DNA of 64,000 nucleotides. Origin: Gluconacetobacter johannae (GTDB lineage Bacteria > Pseudomonadota > Alphaproteobacteria > Acetobacterales > Acetobacteraceae). Both the position numbers and the translations under genes were made by a program. The notes beneath the pieces were generated by a model, which saw only the letters and a program-made list of their open reading frames with translations, ran no database searches and was not told the origin of the DNA. This document shows, piece by piece, positions 17,478 to 26,186 of the stretch (within the stretch, counting starts at the first letter, position 1; each line of letters opens with the position of its first letter). Location of the stretch: NCBI RefSeq assembly GCF_025994435.1, contig NZ_BAQK01000005.1, positions 1-64,000 on the forward strand, in the 5' to 3' direction.

Positions 17478-19456
17478 AGCCCCATCCGATCACCGGGATC
17501 GAGCGACACCTGCCGCGCGAGAGCCCGTTCACCGCGTCGCAGGGTCTGTGCTCGTGTGGCATCGTCCTCGGACTCATCCTCGGGTGGATCGAATTCATGC
17601 ACCGGCTTCCTCGGCGCCTGTACTACCTCTTCCTGTTCCGGCAATTCCGGCTCACGGCGGATGCCCGCATTGGCCGGGTCATCATCCGCGCTGGGCGACG
17701 CGGCCGGCTGCACCACGTCGGCCCAGTCCCCCGGCGGATGCGGTCCGATGGGCGGTGTTCCCGGCGGAGCAGATGGCGGCTCGAAGCGGGGTGGCGGCAG
17801 GATGCGCGCGGCCAGTTCGGCATCCTCGAAATAGCGCGCCTTGCGCGCCCGGATCGGCGGACAACCCGAAACCAGCACCAGTTCCTCGTCGGGAGGAAGC
17901 TGCATGATCTCGCCCGGCGTCAGCAGCGGCCGCGCGGTTTCGTGGCGTGTCACCATCAGATGCCCGAGCCACGGCGATAGCCGATGCCCGGCATAGTTCT
18001 TGGCGTCACGGATTTCGGTCGCGGTCCCGAGCGCCTCGGACACCCGTTTGGCGGTCCGCTCGTCATTGGTCGCGAAGCTGACCCGGACGTGGCAGTTGTC
18101 GAGGATCGAGTTGTTCTGGCCATAGGCTTTCTCGATCTGGTTCAGGCTCTGGCCGATGAGGAAACTCTTGATGCCGTAGCCCGCCATGAAGGCCAGCGCA
18201 CTCTCGAAGAAGTCCAGCCGCCCCAGCGCCGGGAATTCATCGAGCATCAATAGCAGGCGATGGCGGCGCCTGGCCTCCAGTTCCTCGGTCAGCCGGCGGC
18301 CGATCTGATTCAGCACCAGGCGGACCAGCGGCTTGGTGCGGCTGATATCCGAGGGTGGCACCACCAGATAGAGCGTTGCCGGATGGGTGCCGGCGACAAG
18401 ATCGCGGATCCGCCAGTCACAGCGCCGCGTGACATGCGCCACCACCGGATCGCGATAGAGGCCGAGAAACGACATGGCCGTGGACAGCACGCCCGAGCGC
18501 TCATTGTCGCTCTTGTTGAGCAGTTCCCGCGCCGAACTGGCGACCGCGGGATGCACGCCCTTCGTCCCGAGATGAGGCGTGGTCATCATGGCGCGCAGTG
18601 TGGTCTCGATCGCGCGTTTCGGGTCGGAGAGGAAATTGGCCACCCCGGCCAGGGTCTTGTCCTCCTCGGCGTAGAGGACATGCAGGATGGTACCGACCAG
18701 CAGGGCGTGGCTGGTCTTTTCCCAGTGGTTCCGCTTCTCCAGGGCGCCCTCGGGATCGACCAGCACGTCGGCGATGTTCTGCACATCGCGGACTTCCCGC
18801 TCGCCGCGCCGGACTTCCAGCAGCGGATTGTAGGCGGCGCTGGCGAGGTTGGTTGGGTCGAACAGCAGTACCCGGCCGAAGCGCGAGCGCCAGCCGGCGG
18901 TCAGCGTCCAGTTCTCGCCCTTGATGTCATGGACGATGGCTGAGCCCGGCCAGGTCAGCAACGTCGGCACCACCAGCCCGACGCCCTTGCCCGAGCGGGT
19001 CGGCGCGAAGCACAGCACATGCTCCGGCCCGTCATGGCGGAGATAGGTATTAGCCGAACGGCCCAGCACCACGCCATCGGGCGCAAGCAAGCCTGCGCGG
19101 CGGATCTCCCGTGGGTCGGCCCAATGCGCCGAGCCGTAAGTGGTGGCGCGTTTCTTCTCACGGGCACGCCAGACGGATAGGGTGATCGCGATGATGACGG
19201 CGGCGATCCCGCCCGATGCCGCGATGTAACCGCCGGTGGTGAAGATGTCTGGAGCATAGGCGTCGTAGGCAAACCACCACCAGAAAAACTCGGGCGGGGA
19301 ATAAACCGGCCAGCCGACCAGCGTGAACCACGGGGCGCCGAGCTGCGGCTGGAAGCCGAGCCGCCAGGCAGTCCACTGCGTCGCGGCCCAGGTGAAGGCG
19401 AGGATCACGGTGCTGACGGCAAACACCGAACCCCAGAGGATCTTGGTCTGGTTCAT
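17474..19456 (-). CDS. traG: Conjugal transfer coupling protein TraG (VirD4-type)
   Basis: A 660 aa type IV coupling protein. Transmembrane helices lie around residues 8-30, 42-62 and 76-94. Walker A is APTRSGKGVGLV (about 151-162) and Walker B is LLLMLDEFPALGRL. It brings the relaxase-bound DNA strand to the mating channel at the inner membrane. In related elements traG and copG are followed by trbB-trbI; here copG is followed by the end of the DISARM operon, so the mating-pair genes are missing from this position. Confidence 0.95.
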   Translation of the reverse strand: MNQTKILWGSVFAVSTVILAFTWAATQWTAWRLGFQPQLGAPWFTLVGWPVYSPPEFFWWWFAYDAYAPDIFTTGGYIAASGGIAAVIIAITLSVWRAREKKRATTYGSAHWADPREIRRAGLLAPDGVVLGRSANTYLRHDGPEHVLCFAPTRSGKGVGLVVPTLLTWPGSAIVHDIKGENWTLTAGWRSRFGRVLLFDPTNLASAAYNPLLEVRRGEREVRDVQNIADVLVDPEGALEKRNHWEKTSHALLVGTILHVLYAEEDKTLAGVANFLSDPKRAIETTLRAMMTTPHLGTKGVHPAVASSARELLNKSDNERSGVLSTAMSFLGLYRDPVVAHVTRRCDWRIRDLVAGTHPATLYLVVPPSDISRTKPLVRLVLNQIGRRLTEELEARRRHRLLLMLDEFPALGRLDFFESALAFMAGYGIKSFLIGQSLNQIEKAYGQNNSILDNCHVRVSFATNDERTAKRVSEALGTATEIRDAKNYAGHRLSPWLGHLMVTRHETARPLLTPGEIMQLPPDEELVLVSGCPPIRARKARYFEDAELAARILPPPRFEPPSAPPGTPPIGPHPPGDWADVVQPAASPSADDDPANAGIRREPELPEQEEVVQAPRKPVHEFDPPEDESEDDATRAQTLRRGERALARQVSLDPGDRMGL

Positions 19457-19499
19457 GACAGGAACCGACCAAACGGCTCGGTTTCCCGATACTCAAGGC

Positions 19500-19826
19500 C
19501 TAATTAAAGCGCCTCGGGTCGCCGGACGGGAGCGGATAATAAACGGACGGTTGCCCGCCGACCTTTACGGCGGCAAGAATATCGAGAATCGTGCGCGTGC
19601 TGACGCCACTTCGCTCGCCCTGTTCCAGCAACTCGACAAGCATGCGCTCGTCTTGACGAGTGGCTGGATAACAGGTCGATGGCGCCTTATTCCGTCTTGT
19701 CATGCTGGGAAACTCCGATCGCCTTGTCGTCGCATGTGGGAAGAACTCAGTGTGGCCAAAGATGCCTCCACCTGATGATCGCATCCACGTTCTGACCGTC
19801 GTGATGACGTCGAAGTTCATTGTCAT
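19500..19826 (-). CDS. Hypothetical protein, possible ParD-like antitoxin fragment
   Basis: An open frame of 108 codons; an internal Met at about residue 43 gives a more likely 66 aa product. The segment RMLVELLEQGERSGVSTRTILDIL resembles the C-terminal half of ParD-family antitoxins (EGxxSGxSxRxxxDIL), but the N-terminal ribbon-helix-helix half is not visible. It lies just downstream of a complete parDE pair on the same strand and could be a decayed antitoxin. Confidence 0.35.
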   Translation of the reverse strand: MTMNFDVITTVRTWMRSSGGGIFGHTEFFPHATTRRSEFPSMTRRNKAPSTCYPATRQDERMLVELLEQGERSGVSTRTILDILAAVKVGGQPSVYYPLPSGDPRRFN

Positions 19827-19865
19827 TGACAGCCGCTGCGCGCGATCCCACGGGAAACCCTGACT

Positions 19866-20159
19866 TTACGAGTCGAATATCTGCGGCAGATCCCGTGCGC
19901 CATGAAGCACGCGGACGATGCGTACCTCATCAGCCAGTTCGCGGAAGAACAGCAGGTAGCGACCGTGAACAACGACCCTCAATCCGGGACTGATCTCATC
20001 GCGCGCCGAAAAGCTCCCCGGATGTTCAGCCGCAACGGCGGCCTTCGCTTCCAGTTCGGCAACGAAGCTCATGGCCCGTTCGGGATTGTCCTCGGCGATG
20101 TAGAGCGCGATTTCTAGGAGGTCAGCACGCGCAGCCGGAGCGAAGCCCAGCCGTTTCAT
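19866..20159 (-). CDS. parE: ParE-family toxin
   Basis: A 97 aa toxin of the RelE/ParE superfamily: FAPAARADLLEIALYIAEDNPERA at the N-terminus, a central GLRVVVHGRYLLFFREL beta core, and the final VRIVRVLHGARDLPQIF. ParE toxins poison DNA gyrase. It starts in an ATGA overlap with the upstream antitoxin gene, so the two are co-translated. On an element of this kind the pair would stabilise inheritance by post-segregational killing. Confidence 0.9.
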   Translation of the reverse strand: MKRLGFAPAARADLLEIALYIAEDNPERAMSFVAELEAKAAVAAEHPGSFSARDEISPGLRVVVHGRYLLFFRELADEVRIVRVLHGARDLPQIFDS

Positions 20160-20428
20160 CCTTGCGCGCGACGCCGGGCAATCGCGTCGCGCAATTCGGC
20201 GAAAACGGTCTCGGCCGGGATGCTCGACCCGCTCTCATCCCCGAGCCGGATCGCCTCGCGCAGGGCATCGAGATCACGACGGTCGGTATCGCGCCGGCGC
20301 ATCCATTCGCGCAACGCCTCGCGCACCACCTCGCTGGTCGAGGCATATTCGCCGCCGTCGACGGACTGGCGCAGGATCGCGGCCATTTCGGACGGCACGG
20401 TGATGGTCATACGTTCGATCGTGGACAT
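20156..20428 (-). CDS. parD: ParD-family antitoxin
   Basis: A 90 aa antitoxin. Residues 5-45 form a ribbon-helix-helix DNA-binding domain (RMTITVPSEMAAILRQSV then STSEVVREALREWM), and the C-terminal half is the toxin-binding tail (LDALREAIRLGDESGSS). It neutralises the ParE encoded directly downstream and normally represses its own promoter. Two direct CATACTTT repeats sit just upstream of the start. Confidence 0.9.
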   Translation of the reverse strand: MSTIERMTITVPSEMAAILRQSVDGGEYASTSEVVREALREWMRRRDTDRRDLDALREAIRLGDESGSSIPAETVFAELRDAIARRRAQG

Positions 20429-20450
20429 GAGGCGGCTCCTCCCAGGCGAG

Positions 20451-20468
20451 CATACTTTATCATACTTT
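20451..20468 (-). promoter_or_regulatory. Probable parDE operator: two direct CATACTTT repeats
   Basis: CATACTTT occurs at 20451-20458 and again at 20461-20468, 23-40 bp upstream of the parD start codon. A 10 bp period on one face of the helix suits a ribbon-helix-helix repressor. Autoregulation by ParD/ParDE is normal for the family; the site itself is inferred. Confidence 0.4.
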
Positions 20469-20515
20469 TGAAGCGTCCACTTTGTCAGCCGAAAACCTGC
20501 AGGCGGGCCACCACA

Positions 20516-22270
20516 TCAAATCCCAAGCCCGCGCTTGCGCCCGAAATTCCAGTCCACCGATCCACCCGGCGACATGGTGCCGGAAACCTGCCGTCCGAGC
20601 TTCTGCTCCAGCGCCGGGCGCCAGGGCACGAGCTGGAAATCCAGACCGTCATCGACCATGGCAAACTGACCCGAGGACAGGGCTACCCTCTGGCGATAGA
20701 CCCCTGAGACAATCTCGCCTTCCTTGGCGGGCCGGTGCTCCAGTCCCGTCTGCGCCGCCAATCTGGCCGCCGCCTGATCGAGATCGCGCTGGCGTAGGGT
20801 GCCGATCAGATCAGGCGCGAACACCACGCGCTCGCCCTCCCACCGGGCCAGCGCCTCGGAGGCGAGATGATCAATCCGTTGCGCCATCGCCTCGCGGACC
20901 TCTGTGCCGAAGCCCGCATTGGCCAGCGCCGGGTCTTGGGCGAGCATCTGCCGATCGAGCCAGGTCGCGCCGGGCGCCGTCACCTGCTCGGCCAGCGTGA
21001 AATCCGAGCGCGTCGCCAGCGACAGGCGCTGCGTGCCTTTGGCATCCTCCCAGGTCCGGGTCTCGACGATCGCGCCCGTCTTCGCGTCACCGGTCAGGTC
21101 TAGATCGGGGAAGCGGACATGATGCGTCCGCCCGTCGGTGCCCGCGATGACCACGTAGCCCGAGCCCTTCAACTCGTCATCCAGCCCGCGCTCGACCAGC
21201 CGGCCAATGACAGGATCGGCCAGCGTCTCGCCATGGATCGCGAAACCCGCGACATCGGGTTCCACCCCGCCGCCGGACATGGCGCGATGCATGGTCTTGA
21301 TGATGTCGCCCCGGATGGAGAAATCGCGCAGCGTGGTCTCCAGCCCCGGTTTGAGGGGCCAGCGTGCCACCCCGACGCGGTCGGCGAGGCCAAGCCCTTC
21401 CAGCTTGGTCGCCCGGCCCACCAGCAGGCGGCGCAGTTCCGGGTCTTCGCCTCCTGCGCCCGGCCGCAGATCGACGATGCCGCCGCCCTCGTCGCTGATG
21501 TCCTGCAACGCGCGATCGAGGCTGGTCCAGCGGTCGGCGCCGATCTCCGTCTCCAGGGCGGTGCGGATTTCCTGCTCGCTGCGCGGGCCAAGCTCCAGCG
21601 TCACCCGTTCGGCGGCGCGGTCGCGCAGGCCCTGACTGATATAGGCGCGGCTGATCACCAGATCCTTGCCGTCATCGGCGACCCCGCGCATCAGGATATG
21701 GATGTGCGGATTGTCGGTGTTCCAGTGATCCACCCCGACCCAGTCCAGCTTGGTGCCGAGGTCGCGCTCCATGTCCTGCATCAGGTCCCGCGCGAAACCC
21801 CGCAGATCCTCCATCCGTGCCGCGTCTTCAGGGGAGACGATGAAACGGAAATGGTGCCGGTCGTCAGCACAGCGCTCCGTGAAGGCCTTGCTGTCCGCTT
21901 CGTCGGAGCCGGCATCGAACAGATGGGCTTTGGCACCGTCGCGGGTGACGCCTTCACGTCTGAGATAGGCGATATGCCGGGCGAGCGGCGCCGAACGAAA
22001 CCGCGCCCCCTGCTGGCGAACAACGCGCGCCTTGACCACGACCCGGCGGGCATTGCTGCGCAGCCGCATAGACAATGCCGCACTTCGGCCGCGCCCGAAA
22101 CGGGAACCGCCGCCGCCTCCCCTGCCCTTCGCGCGGAACCGGGTGCCGGTATGACCGGCCTTCTTCGCGGCACGCATGACCTCACCAACGAAGGATTTCG
22201 GTCGCGCGCCCTGATTGCCATGCTGGATGCGTCCAGGCCGGACATTCAGACCGTCATCGCGCGTCGGCAT
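20516..22270 (-). CDS. VirD2/RlxS-like relaxase with DUF3363 domain
   Basis: A 584 aa relaxase from the ATG at 22270, which has a GGAG ribosome-binding site; a longer upstream frame is less likely. An Arg/Gly-rich N-terminus is followed by RHIAYLRREG and the metal-binding His cluster HWNTDNPHIHIL near residue 185, the signature of VirD2-type MOBP relaxases. The C-terminal half is the DUF3363-type region. It would nick the transfer origin and lead the strand to TraG. It sits between parDE and the lytic transglycosylase gene, as in alphaproteobacterial conjugative elements. Confidence 0.9.
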   Translation of the reverse strand: MPTRDDGLNVRPGRIQHGNQGARPKSFVGEVMRAAKKAGHTGTRFRAKGRGGGGGSRFGRGRSAALSMRLRSNARRVVVKARVVRQQGARFRSAPLARHIAYLRREGVTRDGAKAHLFDAGSDEADSKAFTERCADDRHHFRFIVSPEDAARMEDLRGFARDLMQDMERDLGTKLDWVGVDHWNTDNPHIHILMRGVADDGKDLVISRAYISQGLRDRAAERVTLELGPRSEQEIRTALETEIGADRWTSLDRALQDISDEGGGIVDLRPGAGGEDPELRRLLVGRATKLEGLGLADRVGVARWPLKPGLETTLRDFSIRGDIIKTMHRAMSGGGVEPDVAGFAIHGETLADPVIGRLVERGLDDELKGSGYVVIAGTDGRTHHVRFPDLDLTGDAKTGAIVETRTWEDAKGTQRLSLATRSDFTLAEQVTAPGATWLDRQMLAQDPALANAGFGTEVREAMAQRIDHLASEALARWEGERVVFAPDLIGTLRQRDLDQAAARLAAQTGLEHRPAKEGEIVSGVYRQRVALSSGQFAMVDDGLDFQLVPWRPALEQKLGRQVSGTMSPGGSVDWNFGRKRGLGI

Positions 22271-22516
22271 AGCTCGCTCTCCGCTCCGTTTCGCCCCTGA
22301 CGGCGCCCGGATCATTGAAAACATGATAGAAAATGCCCGGACAGCCGCAGGTGGTGCGAGATGAGAGGACAAATTCCCCAATCAAACCAACCACATGCAG
22401 CCCCGAATGGGCGCTGCTTTTACCTTGCCGTCCTTCCCTCCGTTGCCTGTCTCCCCCCGGCACCCCATCCCCAAGGCACCCATAGGCCGCCAGCGCCCGA
22501 TGGACCGGAACGGGAA

Positions 22517-23218
22517 TCATCGGCGCGCCTCCCCATGCCCTGACGCGATAAACAGCCCGGCTGACTGCGGTGCGAGCGCCGTCCAGTCAGTCGGGCGGGA
22601 GCCAGATGAACGTGCCGGATCGTGCGCGCTTTCGACAGGCCGGGACGCATCGCCCGTGCGCAGGAACGACGCCGGAAAGAGGGAAGAGTCCTGCCATGAT
22701 GGTGCAGCCAGAGCGCCGATCGCGATGTTATTCGCAAGCGGAAGAGCCAGCCGCGCACTGACGGATGCGACGTAGTTCCGCGTCTCGGCAGGCAGCGGTC
22801 GGCCCGTCGCGAGATGCTCGTCATAGCGCGCGGGACCGACATTATAGGCGGCAAGAAAACCGGTTTCGCCGTAGCGGTCCCGCATCCAGCGCAGATAGGT
22901 CGCACCGGCCAGAATGTTGTCGTGCGGGTCGAACGGATCATTGCCGAGGCCGAGCGACGTGCGCAGGCTGGCCCATGTTCCGGGCATCACCTGCATGAGC
23001 CCCATTGCACCCGCCGATGACACGGCATGCGCATCGCCTCGGCTCTCCGCATGCAGGACGGCAGCAATCCATGACGCCGGAATCTGCGCGCGCGTGGCCG
23101 CCTCCGTGATCATATCGGCGTATGGATCAGCCTGCGCCACGCGAACGGGTGACACGGAAACCAGCACTGCAACCAGCGCGTTCGCGACAAGATCGCGAAC
23201 CTTCCTACCGCCGATCAT
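22517..23218 (-). CDS. Lytic transglycosylase (VirB1-like), periplasmic
   Basis: A 233 aa protein with an N-terminal signal peptide (hydrophobic VANALVAVLVSVSPV, cleavage near residue 30) and an SLT domain: catalytic Glu in HAESRGDAHA, then GAMGLMQVMPGTW and the AAYNVGP motif. It would open peptidoglycan for the transfer channel. It overlaps the upstream DUF736 gene by 14 bp. A Pro/Ser-rich tail of about 40 residues follows the domain. Confidence 0.93.
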   Translation of the reverse strand: MIGGRKVRDLVANALVAVLVSVSPVRVAQADPYADMITEAATRAQIPASWIAAVLHAESRGDAHAVSSAGAMGLMQVMPGTWASLRTSLGLGNDPFDPHDNILAGATYLRWMRDRYGETGFLAAYNVGPARYDEHLATGRPLPAETRNYVASVSARLALPLANNIAIGALAAPSWQDSSLFPASFLRTGDASRPVESAHDPARSSGSRPTDWTALAPQSAGLFIASGHGEARR

Positions 23219-23543
23219 CGCGCTTCACCGGCCGGTTCCAGACCAGATGGAAGGCACGCCCCTGACGATCAGACTGGAACAGATTGGCGCGGATCGGCTG
23301 CGCCAGCATGGGGTCGTCGAGAACGAGCGAAAGGTAAGTGCCCGCCTTCTCGCCAGTGCGTTTCCAGCCAGCACCAATCTCCGGTCCGGCATCGGCGTCA
23401 CCAAGATGGACGCGATAGTCGGGCGCATGCTCGGCATCCGACGATGTCGCCGGCACGATCGTCAATTCGACGTCGAGGGCGAGCGTGCGCAGGCGCCCGG
23501 CGAAGCCGTCAGACGTGCGCGTGAAAGTACCGATCAGGGCCAT
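23205..23543 (-). CDS. DUF736 family protein (copy 1)
   Basis: A 112 aa protein starting MALIGTFTR. It has the DUF736 pattern: IGTF at the start, APDYRVH in the middle, GAGWKRTGEKAGTYLSLVLDDP, and a final ANLFQSD...HLVWNRP. The function of DUF736 is unknown, but it is a hallmark of alphaproteobacterial conjugative elements and a second copy lies at 30377-30703. The ATG at 23543 sits one base past the traF stop, showing operon organisation. Confidence 0.9.
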   Translation of the reverse strand: MALIGTFTRTSDGFAGRLRTLALDVELTIVPATSSDAEHAPDYRVHLGDADAGPEIGAGWKRTGEKAGTYLSLVLDDPMLAQPIRANLFQSDRQGRAFHLVWNRPVKRDDRR

Positions 23544-23544
23544 G

Positions 23545-24087
23545 TCAGCCTCGTTTCTGGTTGAGGTTGGGAGGAATCGGTGACGGCGCGAGCCACAGCG
23601 GCTGGGCATGGCCGAGCACCGCATCGACCGGCAGGACGCCGAAATAGCGGCCGTCGAGACTGGTCGGGACTGCCGGATTCATGACGAAGATCTGGCCGGG
23701 CAGGACGTGCCGGCAGCCCTGCCAGACCGGCAGCGGACGGCCGCGATGATCGCGAGCCAACGCATCGCCGAGCGGCTTGCCGTCAACCGACACGATGGCG
23801 CCGACCCGGCAGACCAGTTGTCCCGGCAGTGCCGCGACCGGCTTGAGCAGCGGCACACCGAGCGGCAGATAGCCACCGCGCGCCAGCAGCGCGGCCATGT
23901 CGGCTGGCGGCCGGATCGCGATCAGGTCGCCGACATGCAATCCGCGCACCGATTGCAGGCGATACAGCCCGACCGGCGTGCTGGCGGTGGCATTCCAGAT
24001 CAACCACGGCGTAGGACGGAACACGGCGCCAAGCACGATCGCCATCACCGCGACATAGGTGGTGAGGAACCAACCAAGCCGGCTCAT
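23545..24087 (-). CDS. traF: Conjugative transfer signal peptidase TraF (S26 family)
   Basis: A 180 aa inner-membrane serine protease. After an N-terminal transmembrane helix (WFLTTYVAVMAIVLGAVF) comes the catalytic Ser region NATASTPVGLYRL, then the Lys region LLKPVAALPGQLV, and the final SLDGRYFGVLP box. In IncP-type systems TraF matures the pilin TrbC. Its ATG at 24087 overlaps the stop of the upstream DUF2840 gene. Confidence 0.93.
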   Translation of the reverse strand: MSRLGWFLTTYVAVMAIVLGAVFRPTPWLIWNATASTPVGLYRLQSVRGLHVGDLIAIRPPADMAALLARGGYLPLGVPLLKPVAALPGQLVCRVGAIVSVDGKPLGDALARDHRGRPLPVWQGCRHVLPGQIFVMNPAVPTSLDGRYFGVLPVDAVLGHAQPLWLAPSPIPPNLNQKRG

Positions 24088-24548
24088 GACACCGCCCTCC
24101 GGCGCAGCCAGGCATGATGGCGATCGCGTGTGTAGGGGCGTGGCGCCTGCCCGGCGAGCATCCGATTGTGCAGATGCCGCCAATGGTCGGGCGCGACGTC
24201 GACGGGGTCGATGCCGATAGCTTCGATACGATCGACAGCTTCGAGCACCAGGCGGACCTTCGGCCAACCGCTCTGGCGCAGCAGGCTTTCGCCACCAGGC
24301 CGCACGAACGGCACCGTCTGATAGGACTCGCCGGGAGCGGTGACGCGCACGATGTCGATGCAGGATACCACCGTGCCGTAATCGTTCGCCGCCCAGCGCA
24401 GGAAGGCGAACACGGCGTCCGGCGGAAAACTCAGTATCCGCCGACGACGATCGAGAATCTGCTCATGGGCGACACGACCGAAGCGGATCCAGTGTTCGAT
24501 GCGCTTCTCGATCCAGGTCAGTTCGACATGAGCGAGGGTGTCGTTCAT
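24084..24548 (-). CDS. DUF2840 family protein
   Basis: A 154 aa protein of the DUF2840 type, found almost only next to traF and parA in alphaproteobacterial conjugative elements. Recognisable parts are HVELTWIEKRIEHWIRFG near the start, FAFLRWAANDYGTVVSCIDIVR in the middle, and a C-terminal basic WRHLHNRMLAGQ segment. Function unknown. It overlaps genes on both sides by 4 bp. Confidence 0.85.
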   Translation of the reverse strand: MNDTLAHVELTWIEKRIEHWIRFGRVAHEQILDRRRRILSFPPDAVFAFLRWAANDYGTVVSCIDIVRVTAPGESYQTVPFVRPGGESLLRQSGWPKVRLVLEAVDRIEAIGIDPVDVAPDHWRHLHNRMLAGQAPRPYTRDRHHAWLRRRAVS

Positions 24549-24787
24549 GGCACATCTCCAGAAGTATCGGGGAACTCGCGGGCCAGCAGGGCGCGCAGCA
24601 TGTCGGCAACCGTGATGCCGCGCTGGAACGCCGCGACCTTGAGCCGCGCGCGCAGCGCCGGCGTGACGTCGATGGTCAGCCGGGCTGTAAAACGGTTGGT
24701 GGTCGCATGCTTGTCCGGCGCCTTGACCCAGCGTTCCGGGTCGGCGGGACGCGACGCGAAGCCGGGCAACGTGCGACGCCCTGACAT
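24545..24787 (-). CDS. Small ribbon-helix-helix-like partition or regulatory protein
   Basis: An 80 aa protein with a flexible basic N-terminus and a C-terminal ribbon-helix-helix pattern (ARLTIDVTPALRARLKVAAFQRGITVADMLRALLAREF). Its architecture resembles ParG-like centromere-binding partners of small ParA ATPases, and parA lies two genes upstream, so a partition role is plausible. Its start lies inside the 3' end of the methyltransferase gene (112 bp overlap in another frame). Confidence 0.75.
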   Translation of the reverse strand: MSGRRTLPGFASRPADPERWVKAPDKHATTNRFTARLTIDVTPALRARLKVAAFQRGITVADMLRALLAREFPDTSGDVP

Positions 24788-25527
24788 GGCGAAATTCCTT
24801 CGCCGAGCGGCAGCACGGACGCGATACGGTCGCGCGCTTTCTGCGCCATGACGGGATCGATCTCGCAGCCGACATAACGCCGGCCGGTCAACCGGCAGGC
24901 GACGCCTACGGCACCAGAGCCAGCGAACCAGTCGCCCACCAGGCCACCCGGCGGGCAGCTCGTGCGGATCAGGATCTCCAGCAGGGCCACCGGTTTCTCG
25001 GTCGGATGGATGGCGCGGCCATGCGTATTGCGGACCGGAATTATGGAGCGCATCAGGCGCGGGCCGCCATCCTCGCTGACGTAATGACCGGCGTCGATCT
25101 GGCCCATATGCGGCGGCCGATGTTTCCGCCGCACCGTGCGCGCCCGCGCGTCGGACGTGGTCGGAACCGCGTTGTAGACGGCACGCCAGGGCGTATCGTC
25201 GCGATAGAACTGGACGATCAGTTCATGCACGCGCCGGAAGCGATCGGCATGGAAGCTGGAACCGTTCTGCTTCTCCCAGACCAGTTCCTGAGCATACTTC
25301 CAGCCCGCATTCCGAAATGCCGCGCTGGATGCGAGAAAGCTCCGCAAGGAGCCGAAGACCCAGAGCGAGCCGCTCGGTTTCAGGGCGGCGAGTGCCTTGC
25401 CGGGCCAGTCCACCATGCGCCGGTCCCAGGCGAGCGACGTATCGCCATAGGGGGGATCGACCAGGATCATGTCGTAGGGGCCGTGCCAGGGCATCAGGAG
25501 CGCGCTGTCGCCGGTCAGGAGGGTCAT
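24676..25527 (-). CDS. Orphan DNA methyltransferase (N6-adenine/N4-cytosine, DPPY type)
   Basis: A 283 aa methyltransferase. The catalytic motif DPPYGDTSLAWD comes first (residues 24-35), and the AdoMet-binding motif DWFAGSGAVG comes near residue 200, so motif order is of the beta class. There is no restriction partner next to it, so it is probably an orphan enzyme used for plasmid self-protection or replication control. The last 35 residues are Arg/Pro-rich, overlap the next gene, and look like a run-on past the normal end. It overlaps parA by 4 bp. Confidence 0.88.
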   Translation of the reverse strand: MTLLTGDSALLMPWHGPYDMILVDPPYGDTSLAWDRRMVDWPGKALAALKPSGSLWVFGSLRSFLASSAAFRNAGWKYAQELVWEKQNGSSFHADRFRRVHELIVQFYRDDTPWRAVYNAVPTTSDARARTVRRKHRPPHMGQIDAGHYVSEDGGPRLMRSIIPVRNTHGRAIHPTEKPVALLEILIRTSCPPGGLVGDWFAGSGAVGVACRLTGRRYVGCEIDPVMAQKARDRIASVLPLGEGISPCQGVARCPASRRVPPTRNAGSRRRTSMRPPTVLQPG

Positions 25528-26186
25528 GATACCAGCCCCCCGATCTCGGTCGTCAGAGCGGCGATTTCACGGGCTGCGATCCCCTGCGGTCGTAGGTCAC
25601 TGACCAGGCGGCCGGAACGTGCAGCATCGGCGAAAGCGACCCGCTGGCCGATCCGGGCCGACAATGCCGCCGGTTCATGCCCGGCCAGCGCCAGCCGGGT
25701 CTCGCGGGCAATGACCGTGCGCGCGGCGCAACGGTTGAGCACGAAGCGGGCCAGCAGGCCGGGACGGAAGAACCGCGCCTCCTCCAGCAGTCTCAGCATC
25801 TCGGCCGAGGCCCAGCCGTCGAACGGCGAGGGTTGCGCCGGGATCAGCACCAGATCGGCGGCCAGCAGGGCGGAGCGCAGCAGCGCCGCCACCCGAGGAG
25901 GACCATCGATGACGACGTGACCCACCCCCTGAGCCAGTGCCGGCGCCTCGTGGTGCAGCGTATCGCGCGCCAGCCCGATCACGCCGAACAGCCGTGGCAG
26001 TCCCTCCCGCGCCCGCTGCGCCGACCAATCCAGCGCCGAGCCCTGCGGGTCGGCATCGATGACCGTCACGCGCCGGCCTTCCCGAGCCCATTGACCCGCG
26101 AGATGCAGCGCCAGCGTCGTCTTGCCGACGCCGCCCTTCTGGTTGAGGAAGGCCACGATCACCGCCCCTCTCCGGGGGTTTTCCAC
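25524..26186 (-). CDS. parA: ParA-family partition ATPase
   Basis: A 220 aa P-loop ATPase with the deviant Walker A motif KGGVGKTTLALH (about residues 18-29), the IDADPQGSALDW box and VVIDGPPRV. Small ParA proteins of this kind lack an N-terminal DNA-binding domain and pair with a small RHH partner, here probably the 24545-24787 product. The start overlaps the end of repA by 28 bp, so replication and partition genes are co-expressed. Confidence 0.93.
   Translation of the reverse strand: MENPRRGAVIVAFLNQKGGVGKTTLALHLAGQWAREGRRVTVIDADPQGSALDWSAQRAREGLPRLFGVIGLARDTLHHEAPALAQGVGHVVIDGPPRVAALLRSALLAADLVLIPAQPSPFDGWASAEMLRLLEEARFFRPGLLARFVLNRCAARTVIARETRLALAGHEPAALSARIGQRVAFADAARSGRLVSDLRPQGIAAREIAALTTEIGGLVS

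Noticed and set aside
21119..22300. 393-codon plus-strand frame opposite the relaxase gene
   Set aside because: The relaxase on the minus strand has convincing motifs and operon overlaps; the antisense frame has no family pattern.
22271..22516. Transfer origin between the relaxase and lytic transglycosylase genes
   Set aside because: The position is plausible, but I could not see a convincing inverted repeat and nick-like site.
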